Assembly (NCBI GenBank): GCA_937873555.1 | Contig: CALMWN010000242.1 | Span: 1-8,630, forward strand | Reading direction: 5' to 3' | DNA length: 8,630 bases | From: an uncultured Clostridia bacterium | Lineage (GTDB): Bacteria > Bacillota > Clostridia > Acetivibrionales > CALMWN01 | Shown: piece by piece, positions 1 through 6,041 of the stretch | Layout of the letters: every line of letters starts with the position of its first letter | Numbering within the stretch: position 1 is the stretch's first letter | Notes under the pieces: generated by a model | The model's input: only the letters and a program-made list of their open reading frames with translations | Database searches by the model: none | What the model was told of the DNA's origin: nothing | Position numbers and translations under genes: made by a program

Positions 1-1
1 G

Positions 2-799
2 GTTATCACCAACCAGATAGGTGAGATCATAACTGACATGAAGGCAGACGGGCAGGATAACATCAAGTTCATGCAGCCAGGGAACTTCAACCCGACCACT
101 TTCGGGATTATTGATAAGTTTGTTGACCTCACCAAGCAAATGAGCGCAGCACAGGACGCAGCTACAGGGGACATGAACCCTTCACAGAACACAGCAGCAG
201 GCATAGCAATGCTGCAAAAAGCTGCAGGTGTGCCGCTGGAATCAATTAAAAAGAGATTTTACCGATTCTGTGAGGATGTTGGTCTGATCTGGGAGGAATT
301 CTTCAAAGTCAATTATGACCTTCCCCGGCCGGTAAGGTTTAAGGACGACAATGGCAAGGAATATCCTACCGTATTCAACGGCAAAGACTACGCTGATTCG
401 GGAATGTCTCTGAAAATCGACATAGGCCCATCGTCTCAGTATTCGGAAGGCCTGATGATGCAGTCCCTTGATAAATTCTTGGACGGCCAATATATAACTT
501 TCGATGATTACCTGGAATTTGCACCCAAGAATGTTGTGCCCTTCAAGGATAGGCTGAAAAAGCGCATAGAGGAACGTCAACAACAGATGATGCAGCAGCA
601 AAATCAGCAGATGGACACTGAAAACAATATGAATCAATTCCTGAACGGGCGGACACCGGAGGAAATGCAGTTGATAGCACAGGATCCACAGATACAAGAG
701 CAAATAGTAAACACGTTTGGAGGTGGAGGTAATGCAATGCCCAATATGCCACAGTACCTTGGTAATAGGCAAGCAGTATTACACAACGGTGGGCGATAA
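2..799 (+). CDS. Phage portal protein, C-terminal 265 residues (partial, open at left edge)
   Basis: The reading frame is open from base 2, so the first ATG (base 38) is internal. The portal is the dodecameric ring at the capsid vertex through which DNA is packaged and ejected. The visible part has the look of P22-like/podoviral portals: a helical stretch containing MSAAQDAATGDMNPSQNTAAG followed by PLESIKKRFYRFCEDVGLIW and EEFF (bases about 140-305), typical of the portal wing/stem helices. A beta-rich segment follows, then a Q/M-rich helix (QQQMMQQQNQQM, bases 577-615) that could form the C-terminal coiled-coil barrel. The last residues are glycine-rich (GGGG, bases 719-730). Position directly ahead of scaffold and major capsid genes supports the call. 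The family (P22-like versus another podoviral portal) is inferred from the pattern; the N-terminal half is off the window. The stop overlaps the next gene by 68 bases. Confidence 0.82.
   Translation, partial: VITNQIGEIITDMKADGQDNIKFMQPGNFNPTTFGIIDKFVDLTKQMSAAQDAATGDMNPSQNTAAGIAMLQKAAGVPLESIKKRFYRFCEDVGLIWEEFFKVNYDLPRPVRFKDDNGKEYPTVFNGKDYADSGMSLKIDIGPSSQYSEGLMMQSLDKFLDGQYITFDDYLEFAPKNVVPFKDRLKKRIEERQQQMMQQQNQQMDTENNMNQFLNGRTPEEMQLIAQDPQIQEQIVNTFGGGGNAMPNMPQYLGNRQAVLHNGGR
719..726 (+). promoter_or_regulatory. Ribosome binding site inside the portal gene that fixes the start of the 732 gene
   Basis: GGAGGTGG lies 8 bases (GGAGG to ATG) upstream of the ATG at 732 and is a near-perfect match to the 16S rRNA tail. 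The same bases are glycine codons of the portal. This favours ATG 732 over the in-frame TTG at 717, which would sit on the ribosome binding site. Confidence 0.7.
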
Positions 800-959
800 C
801 AGCCCCGACACACCAACAGAGATTTTTACTAATCTGCCTATGCTGTGTACCAATAAGACAAGCCCCTTGAATGACGGAAACCCCTGCCCCAACTATTGTG
901 GGGAAGATTTGGCAAAGCCCTTGACCATAGTTGAAACCATAAGAAATAAGGTGAATTGA
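732..959 (+). CDS. Small cysteine-rich protein, possible zinc ribbon (75 aa)
   Basis: Not recognised as a named family. The protein starts MQCPICHSTL and has five cysteines: Cys3 and Cys6 form a CxxC knuckle, Cys39 is isolated, and Cys52 and Cys56 form a CxxxC pair (NPCPNYCG). This spacing suggests a zinc ribbon, but metal binding is inferred. The C-terminus (KPLTIVETIRNKVN) looks like a short helix. There is no signal peptide or membrane segment. It overlaps the 3' end of the portal gene in a different frame by 68 bases and ends one base before the next small gene, so the three genes are probably translated as a coupled set. The start at ATG 732 is chosen for the strong ribosome binding site at 719-726. 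It could be a minor head protein, an assembly factor or a non-structural passenger. Confidence 0.7.
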   Translation: MQCPICHSTLVIGKQYYTTVGDNSPDTPTEIFTNLPMLCTNKTSPLNDGNPCPNYCGEDLAKPLTIVETIRNKVN

Positions 960-960
960 C

Positions 961-1134
961 ATGATATGCCCTTATAACCGCAAAAGTTTACGGTATGTCA
1001 AACAATCCCAAACTAAAGAAGAAATTATTGAGGAGGTTATTATTGAAGAATATCAACTAATGGAATGCCCTAGAGAAGAATGCGGGGCATGGCAAGACGG
1101 AAGGTGTAATTACAATCAAGGAGTAAACCAATAA
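961..1134 (+). CDS. Small cysteine-containing protein (57 aa), probable phage hypothetical
   Basis: A short gene below usual length cut-offs. ATG 961 is one base after the preceding TGA, with AAGGTGA (948-954) 6 bases upstream as ribosome binding site. The protein begins MICPYNRKSLRYV, has an acidic Glu/Ile-rich middle (KEEIIEEVIIEEY) and ends with a cysteine motif ECPREECGAWQDGRCNYN. Cysteines are at 3, 36, 41 and 49, which could form one metal site or a redox cluster; this is inference. The combination of an N-terminal ICPYNRKS and a C-terminal C-x4-C-GAW-x4-C looks like a compact family of small phage proteins found in Firmicute structural modules; this is recalled, not searched. The coding reality is supported by start spacing, the ribosome binding site, the motif pattern and the terminator just after it. 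Function unknown. Confidence 0.66.
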   Translation: MICPYNRKSLRYVKQSQTKEEIIEEVIIEEYQLMECPREECGAWQDGRCNYNQGVNQ

Positions 1135-1142
1135 AGTAGATT

Positions 1143-1165
1143 AGCGCTCGCAAGGGTGCTTTTTT
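1143..1165 (+). terminator. Intrinsic terminator-like hairpin with GCAA tetraloop
   Basis: AGCGCTC (1143-1149) pairs with GGGTGCT (1154-1160) over 7 base pairs, two of them G-T wobbles, around a GCAA loop of the stable GNRA class. T at 1160 plus five more T's form the tail. It sits 8 bases after the stop of the 57-aa gene and 50 bases before the scaffold gene. The wobbles suggest it is only partly efficient. Confidence 0.65.
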
Positions 1166-1215
1166 AATGTCAAAAATCGCTTGAGATAGCGCCAAAAACT
1201 CAAAGGAGATTACAT

Positions 1216-1911
1216 ATGGATGAAAATTTAAACGTGGTAAACGCCACGCAGAGTGAAGTCGTGGACACTCAGAACGTACAGGACACAGGCGCAAGTACAA
1301 CCTCGCAGGTTGATTCTGCAACCGCCACGCAGAAGCCGGTACAAGACAGCCAGACCAATGCCCAGTTCGCAGATATGCGGAGGAAAAATGAGAAGCTTCA
1401 GCGCGATTACGACATAGCCAAGCAATATGGGCAGTATGGCATATTCACGGAAGAAGATTATCAGGCGGCATTGGCGGCACAGGAAGCGCAGGAAAGGGGC
1501 GTTGACCCTACGTTTTATCAGGAATTCAACGACATGAAGAACCAATTAGGTTCTATTCAGCGTGAAAAAACCTTGATGGAGCAGGACAACAACCTCAGAA
1601 GCGACCCGATCAGAGGCGAGTTATACAAGTCATGGGAGAGCGAAGTCAAGCAGTTAGTGCAGAATGCCGGAGTGGATTACCGCACGGCGTTTAATTATTT
1701 GCTGGATAAAAAGCTTCCGGATTTGCTGAACAGCCAAAGAACCACGGGACAGCAGGAAGCAATCAGATCATTAACTCACAATGCCCAAACATCACCCGGG
1801 GCATTAGGGGGCGACACGGCAGCGAATACAAATTCAGTTGCCAACATGTCGAAAGCCGACTTCAAAAAATTACAGGACGAGGTGTTAAGGGGTGAGAGAA
1901 AACACTTATAA
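1216..1911 (+). CDS. Phage scaffolding protein (231 aa)
   Basis: Directs procapsid assembly and is lost or degraded before DNA fills the head. The N-terminus (residues 1-48) is acidic, Q/T/S/V-rich and low in complexity, as usual for scaffold proteins. It is followed by NAQFADMRRKNEKLQRDYD (48-66), a motif common in gp8-like scaffolds. The centre is strongly helical and likely coiled coil. The end (residues about 211-231, SKADFKKLQDEVLRGERKHL) is a basic helix resembling the capsid-binding tail of P22-type scaffolds. There are no cysteines. The start is set by AAAGGAGA (1202-1209) 7 bases ahead of the ATG. The gene is immediately upstream of the major capsid gene, the standard order. No protease gene for scaffold removal is visible beside it, so scaffold exit intact as in P22 is possible. 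Confidence 0.85.
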   Translation: MDENLNVVNATQSEVVDTQNVQDTGASTTSQVDSATATQKPVQDSQTNAQFADMRRKNEKLQRDYDIAKQYGQYGIFTEEDYQAALAAQEAQERGVDPTFYQEFNDMKNQLGSIQREKTLMEQDNNLRSDPIRGELYKSWESEVKQLVQNAGVDYRTAFNYLLDKKLPDLLNSQRTTGQQEAIRSLTHNAQTSPGALGGDTAANTNSVANMSKADFKKLQDEVLRGERKHL

Positions 1912-1929
1912 AAGAGAGGATGAATTATA

Positions 1930-2892
1930 ATGGCAGCTAAACTACAGACCTATACGACCCCTTCGGATGCCAACAACAACAGATTGACCGCAGAAAACGC
2001 AGAGTTTTACCAGAGGACGCTTCTGGAGAGGCTCCATGATGCCATATTCTTCATGAAGTATGGCAAAAAGATCAATATTCCTAGGCGCGCAGGTTCAACT
2101 ACATCATGGAGAAGGTTGGAAATGCCCGCAGTAACAACTACGGCAATTACCGAAGGCGTAACCCCCAACGGTATTGACCTGACAATCAATAAGGTTTCCG
2201 CTACTGTCCAGCAGTTCGGTACTTTTACCAAATTGACTGACTTCATTGACCTTGTTGGCCTTGACCCGCTCTTGACCGAGGTTTCTCAGTTGTTCGGTGA
2301 CCATGCCGGTTTGACCATGGATATCATCGTAAGGGATATCATAAAAGCCGGAACAAACGCACAGTATGCCGGTGCCAAAGCTTCAAAGGCTACACTGGCA
2401 GCTGGTGACAAGATCAGCGCGGCAGAAATCCAGAAAGCAAGGGCAACAATGAAAAAGAACAATGTTAAACCCATTAAACTCCCAAATGGGCAGATGGGAT
2501 ACTTAGCATTTGTTCACCCGGACACTGTAACACAGATCTTCAACCTTCAGGAGTGGAAGGACCAGAACACTTATACTGACCCTAAGAACCGTGAAGCCGG
2601 TATAGCTGGTCAGATGTATGGAATCTACTTCATGGAAGCAACCACAGCCCCGACATTCACTGATGGCGGCGCAGGTGCGAACCTCGCCGGCAAATCTATA
2701 CTCATAATCGGTGACGGAGCATTCGGTATTCCTGATGTGGAAGGTTCCAGCAAGCCTGAAATCCTTGTATTTAAGGAAGGCAACACAGAAAACCCGATGG
2801 CTTTGTACGCAACAGTAGCCTGGAAGAGTTGCTTCACGGCTGCAAGGCTCAACGAGTCCTGCATACTCAGACTCGAAGTACTTGACGCATAA
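1930..2892 (+). CDS. Major capsid protein, N4-gp56 family (320 aa)
   Basis: Forms the icosahedral shell, expected HK97 fold. The pattern matches the N4-gp56 major capsid family: an N-terminal helix with AEFYQRTLLERLHDAIFFMKY (residues 24-44), then INIPRRAGSTTSWRRLE (48-64), then the hallmark AITEGVTPNG (72-81) followed by TVQQFGTFTKLTDFIDL, and LDPLLTEVSQLFGDHAGLTMD. A central KLPNGQMGYLAFVHPD segment is usual for the family's A/P-domain region, and the end AARLNESCILRLEV also fits. Ribosome binding site GAGAGGA (1914-1920), 9 bases from ATG, 18 bases after the scaffold stop, so both are made from one message. No N-terminal prohead-protease delta domain is evident; the scaffold is a separate gene. 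Family assignment is by recalled pattern but is strong. Confidence 0.93.
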   Translation: MAAKLQTYTTPSDANNNRLTAENAEFYQRTLLERLHDAIFFMKYGKKINIPRRAGSTTSWRRLEMPAVTTTAITEGVTPNGIDLTINKVSATVQQFGTFTKLTDFIDLVGLDPLLTEVSQLFGDHAGLTMDIIVRDIIKAGTNAQYAGAKASKATLAAGDKISAAEIQKARATMKKNNVKPIKLPNGQMGYLAFVHPDTVTQIFNLQEWKDQNTYTDPKNREAGIAGQMYGIYFMEATTAPTFTDGGAGANLAGKSILIIGDGAFGIPDVEGSSKPEILVFKEGNTENPMALYATVAWKSCFTAARLNESCILRLEVLDA

Positions 2893-2895
2893 CAC

Positions 2896-2924
2896 GGGGC
2901 GGCTGACTACCGCCCTATTATTTT
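2896..2924 (+). terminator. Terminator-like hairpin after the major capsid gene
   Basis: GGGCGG (2897-2902) and CCGCCC (2910-2915) form a perfect 6-bp G/C stem, extended by a G-T wobble at 2896/2916, with a 7-base loop CTGACTA. The tail TATTATTTT is T-rich but interrupted. It starts 4 bases after the capsid stop, and its tail directly abuts the AAGGAGG of the next gene. It may be a partial terminator or a 3' stabilising hairpin for capsid mRNA. Confidence 0.62.
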
Positions 2925-2938
2925 AAGGAGGTTTTATC

Positions 2939-3208
2939 ATGGCAAAGGTAACAAAAGACACTGAAAAGTGGGGACAGGTAGATAATGGCCTGTTCGTGGG
3001 CGAGGAACTTGTAACGCTTATGATACCAGTTGACAAACAGAACCCGGTGAAAGAAAGATTCCTTTGCATAAACGGGAATCAGATATGGCTTGGAGTAGGC
3101 AAACAGTTGAAAGTGCCGCAGTCTGTAAAGGAATTGTGGGACTATTCGTACTCGGAAACAATCGTGGCAGAAGAAAAAATGTCACAGGAAATCGAAATCA
3201 AAACATAA
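2939..3208 (+). CDS. Small head-associated hypothetical protein (89 aa)
   Basis: No named family recognised. The core reads FLCINGNQIWLGVGKQLKVP (residues 41-60) then QSVKELWDYSYSE. The scheme NG-x4-L-x2-G-x4-VP-x2-V-x2-L is a pattern I associate with small phage proteins encoded just after major capsid genes; this is recalled, not searched. The end is acidic (EEKMSQEIEIKT), and there is no signal peptide or membrane segment. Predicted to be a small beta-rich cytosolic or virion protein. The position right after the capsid gene would suit a decoration or minor head protein, but no residue shows this. Very strong ribosome binding site AAGGAGG (2925-2931), 7 bases from ATG, suggests high expression. 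It lies alone between two terminator-like hairpins. Confidence 0.78.
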   Translation: MAKVTKDTEKWGQVDNGLFVGEELVTLMIPVDKQNPVKERFLCINGNQIWLGVGKQLKVPQSVKELWDYSYSETIVAEEKMSQEIEIKT

Positions 3209-3233
3209 AAGCCCCTTAACCGGGGCTTTCTTT
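3208..3233 (+). terminator. Intrinsic terminator between head and tail genes
   Basis: AAAGCCCC (3208-3215) pairs perfectly with GGGGCTTT (3222-3229) around a 6-base loop, followed by CTTT. The stem's first base is the last base of the TAA stop of the 89-aa gene. This is the best-formed of the three hairpins in the window. Confidence 0.78.
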
Positions 3234-3242
3234 AGGGGGTGA
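3234..3242 (+). promoter_or_regulatory. Ribosome binding site that favours the GTG start at 3248
   Basis: AGGGGGTGA lies 5-8 bases ahead of GTG 3248. The upstream in-frame GTG at 3239 falls inside this site, so it is an unlikely start. Confidence 0.6.
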
Positions 3243-3247
3243 ACTCC

Positions 3248-4159
3248 GTGAATTTCGGGCAAAGTAAAGTACAAGCAATTCAGCTTATAAAAGAATACTC
3301 CAAAAAAGGCATATTGATCGATACTGCCGGCGGCAACTATCAGGACTATATTCTGCAGATGTCCCCCCTTGCCAATGCCGCACAGATGGAAATAGCACAG
3401 TATGTCAAGATACCCAGTGTAAAATCTGTGACACAGAATCCCATACCCAACCTTATCAACCTTTTAAATGAGTTCGATATGGCTCAATACCTTCCGGATA
3501 AGCCTTTGAGTTATGAAGTAGTAGGCGCGAAGTCATATTCCTTCGAAGTCGACCGCCCATGCACGGTGTATATCAAGGAAAACGGGGTTACCTTGAAGCA
3601 GATAGATGTTATTGGAATAAACAAATTCACCAATTACAAGGGGAACATAAACAGCACTGGAGGTACTATCCGGATGGAATTCGCCGGGAGTTATCCATAC
3701 ACCACAAGATTCAGGGCATTGTTTAAGTATGCCTATGCGACTGATGCAGATGTACCGGCTTATGGTTCGTTTGTGCCTTACGACATGCCTACGGACTACA
3801 TGGAGTTTGACAAAATCATCCGGTGGTACGACCAACGACAACTACAGGAAACCTCTGAATACTTGAAAACAGAGGACAAAAAAGTCTATATAAATTGGTT
3901 TTTAACCGGACAGTTTGATATTCACTATTTCAAACGGCCAACAGAGATAACATCGGCAACGCTTGATACTTACGAATACGAAATAGACCCTAAAGCACAT
4001 CATTTGATACCTTACTATATCGGAGCATTCGCGTGTGATGAAAGTAAGAGCAACGTCAAATCGCTCTTGCTGGGCGAGTACAAGACCAAATTGTCGAACA
4101 TAAGCAATCAATCTGTTACTCCGGTGGCACAGCAGATACAGAACATATACGGGTGGTGA
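3248..4159 (+). CDS. Probable head-tail adaptor (connector) protein (303 aa)
   Basis: Probably binds below the portal and carries the tail nozzle, as P22 gp4 or T7 gp11 do. The N-terminus (residues 7-56) is helical: VQAIQLIKEYSKKG, then QDYILQMSPLANAAQMEIAQY, then KIP, a scheme usual in adaptor proteins. A beta-rich insert follows (about 82-160) with YEVVGAKSYSFEVDRPCTVY and later RMEFAGSYPYTTRFRALF, looking like a small beta-sandwich. The C-terminal third returns to adaptor-like features: the DKIIRWYDQR helix, and HHLIPYYIGAFACDESKSNV followed by LLLGEYKTKLSN, resembling the paired helices that pack on the portal. GTG 3248 is preferred over GTG 3239 from the ribosome binding site; the longer form would add three residues. 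The stop is 4 bases before the nozzle gene. Function is inferred from pattern and position. Confidence 0.68.
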   Translation: MNFGQSKVQAIQLIKEYSKKGILIDTAGGNYQDYILQMSPLANAAQMEIAQYVKIPSVKSVTQNPIPNLINLLNEFDMAQYLPDKPLSYEVVGAKSYSFEVDRPCTVYIKENGVTLKQIDVIGINKFTNYKGNINSTGGTIRMEFAGSYPYTTRFRALFKYAYATDADVPAYGSFVPYDMPTDYMEFDKIIRWYDQRQLQETSEYLKTEDKKVYINWFLTGQFDIHYFKRPTEITSATLDTYEYEIDPKAHHLIPYYIGAFACDESKSNVKSLLLGEYKTKLSNISNQSVTPVAQQIQNIYGW

Positions 4160-4163
4160 TTAA

Positions 4164-6032
4164 ATGTATGTAGCACAACAAGTAAAAATACCAAAGCCCC
4201 AGGAGCCGCAGCAGTTCCGCATGAACGCCATAGATGGGGGACTGAATGTAAAATATAATGAATTACTCATATCCCCCAACCAAAGCCCGTATATGGTCAA
4301 TCTGTGCGCTGACGACAGAGGAGCATTAACCAAGCGTCCGGGGCAGATGGTGGCGCATACATTCGCAACCGGGCCTATTCATGCGGTGTTTAACGGATTA
4401 TACAAAGATAAGGTAGTCGCAGCTCACGGGACAAAACTAAGTACCTGGGACCCGGTGACGAACATTGAAACAGAAATAATGACCGGATTAACCGACCAGG
4501 ACGGCCGGTTTTCTATTTTTAGTGATAAATTACTTTACAGAAACGGCGCCCAATACATCCAGTTTGACAGTACAACAGCTGCACATTGTAAGGATTCAGC
4601 ATATAAACCTGTTTTACTGACGGGTCGGGCGCCATCAGGGGGAGGTACGGCATACCAGGAATTCAACCTTTTAACTGGGTGGTTTGAGGTGTGGTTTACT
4701 TCAAGGCTGGCTTCTACTGCAACGGAATACGTCCTTCCATTGGGAAATCTTGATGCTGACACCGTTACCATTGAAGTAGTCGGCGTGGCAACCCCGATAG
4801 AGGGAACTAGCTTCACTGTAAATCGCACTACAGGCAAAGTAACGTTCACCATTGCACCGCAGGGTACAGTGGACACAAACGATGTAAAAATCTCAGCCAA
4901 AGCTACTCAGGCGGGGTTTATCGACAAGGTATTAAAACACCCACTAAGTGAGCTATACGGCGGTGCAACAAACGACTCAAGAATGTTCATAGGCGGCGGG
5001 GAGGGGAACATTTATCGTTATACCGGATTGACCGGTGATCCCCAAAAAGACTTCAAATACTTCCCTGAGAATTCTTATAACAGAATAGGCAGCGATTATG
5101 AAGTTATTACCGGATTCAAAAAGCAATATGGAATGTTGGACATATTCAAGGAGAATTCTTTATTCAACATCACATATCAATATGATTCAACGTCCGGTAA
5201 AAGTACATTTCCTGTAAAATCCATGAATGCACAAATCGGCTGCAACATGCCGGGAGGAATCCAGATAATCCAAGATGCACCTGTATTTCCTCATACCCAG
5301 TACGGAGTTAATACGATTCAGTCAACGGTGTTGGAGAATGAGAAAAATATAAAACCATTGAGCGCCAATATTGACGGCGCAACATTCAGACCGGGGCTGC
5401 TGAACGAAGCAAAGGCCGACTTGCAAAAAGCTTCATCCATAGATTTCGGCGGCAAGTACTGGCTGTGTGTCGGTTCTAAGTGTTGGGTATGGGATTATAA
5501 ACTCCAAGGATACGCTCCGGGCATGGCCGACGATATGTTGAAATGGTTCTATTATGAGAACATCAATGCTTCTTGCTTCGCCATAATCGACCGTGAATTA
5601 TATTACGGCGACCGGTTATCTGGTAAACTGGTGAAGTTCATCGAGAATTATAATGATTTCGGACTTCCCATTAAAGCTGTTTGGCGGTCAAAAGTCTTTA
5701 ACTTCGACCTCGCAGAGTGGGAAAAGACCGTTCAAAAGATTTGGTTTGAGACAAGAGCCGGAAACAATACAACACTCAACATGAAATTCATTACCGATAG
5801 CGATACACAAATCGACAGTGAGTTCATCAAAACCAAAAGTTATTCATATAAAGGGTACTCTTATTTGGCTTACTCTTATGCCATTTACACCTTCGCTGTC
5901 ACGATAATGAAGGAACCTAAACTAAGTAAAATTATTCGCTTTCAAGTAGAGTTTTCCAACGATGAGCTCAACAGTAACCTTTCGTTAATGAGCTTGATTA
6001 TAAAATATTCGCTTGACGGCGAAACAAAATGA
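4164..6032 (+). CDS. Probable tail nozzle / stopper protein, beta-propeller type (622 aa)
   Basis: Likely forms the distal tail tube or plug below the adaptor, as T7 gp12 or P22 gp10 do. The N-terminus carries a typical opening for such proteins: GGLN (25-28), SPNQSPYMVNL (37-47) and GALTKRPGQ (53-61), i.e. list-the-positions-then-KRPG. The bulk is repeated beta strands fitting a propeller. Residues about 189-250 form a separable beta domain with VNRTTGKVTFTIAPQGTVD, similar to inserts in phage tail proteins. Near the C-terminus is an aromatic repeat, YSYKG YSYLA YSYAI (560-574), then a strand-rich end. No signal peptide. GGTGGTGA at the 3' end of the adaptor gene, containing its TGA stop, serves as ribosome binding site, so translation is probably coupled. 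The exact homologue cannot be fixed by eye. Confidence 0.72.
   Translation: MYVAQQVKIPKPQEPQQFRMNAIDGGLNVKYNELLISPNQSPYMVNLCADDRGALTKRPGQMVAHTFATGPIHAVFNGLYKDKVVAAHGTKLSTWDPVTNIETEIMTGLTDQDGRFSIFSDKLLYRNGAQYIQFDSTTAAHCKDSAYKPVLLTGRAPSGGGTAYQEFNLLTGWFEVWFTSRLASTATEYVLPLGNLDADTVTIEVVGVATPIEGTSFTVNRTTGKVTFTIAPQGTVDTNDVKISAKATQAGFIDKVLKHPLSELYGGATNDSRMFIGGGEGNIYRYTGLTGDPQKDFKYFPENSYNRIGSDYEVITGFKKQYGMLDIFKENSLFNITYQYDSTSGKSTFPVKSMNAQIGCNMPGGIQIIQDAPVFPHTQYGVNTIQSTVLENEKNIKPLSANIDGATFRPGLLNEAKADLQKASSIDFGGKYWLCVGSKCWVWDYKLQGYAPGMADDMLKWFYYENINASCFAIIDRELYYGDRLSGKLVKFIENYNDFGLPIKAVWRSKVFNFDLAEWEKTVQKIWFETRAGNNTTLNMKFITDSDTQIDSEFIKTKSYSYKGYSYLAYSYAIYTFAVTIMKEPKLSKIIRFQVEFSNDELNSNLSLMSLIIKYSLDGETK
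5841..5885 (+). repeat. Three 15-base units encoding YSYKG-YSYLA-YSYAI
   Basis: Three consecutive pentapeptides each begin Tyr-Ser-Tyr. At the DNA level TACTCTTAT is identical at 5856-5864 and 5871-5879, exactly 15 bases apart; the first unit is diverged (TATTCATAT). A small in-frame tandem repeat in the nozzle gene. Confidence 0.75.
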
Positions 6033-6041
6033 GGTGATTTT

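Noticed and set aside
717..731. TTG start at 717 for the first small cysteine-rich gene
   Set aside because: It would place the start on the ribosome binding site; ATG 732 has ideal spacing and puts the CPIC knuckle near the N-terminus.
242..772. 176-codon open frame on the minus strand opposite the portal gene
   Set aside because: It shadows a clear portal coding frame, has no ribosome binding site evident and its protein is an unpatterned mix rich in hydrophobic and Cys/His residues from antisense codons.
956..978. TTGACA (956-961) with TATAAC (973-978)
   Set aside because: Spacing is only 11 bases, too short for a sigma-A promoter, and it lies across a gene junction; judged chance.
1144..1192. 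Possible antiterminator pairing of GCGCT (1144-1148) with AGCGC (1188-1192)
   Set aside because: Only 5 base pairs, AGCGCT is itself palindromic, and the extension does not pair without conflicts; too weak to claim a switch.
1181..1215. TTGAGA (1181-1186) as a -35 box ahead of the scaffold gene
   Set aside because: No acceptable -10 box at 16-18 bases downstream; the sequence there is the ribosome binding site.
1070..1321. Minus-strand frame crossing the gap before the scaffold gene
   Set aside because: It crosses the terminator and antisense of two supported genes; no start signal and no recognisable protein pattern.
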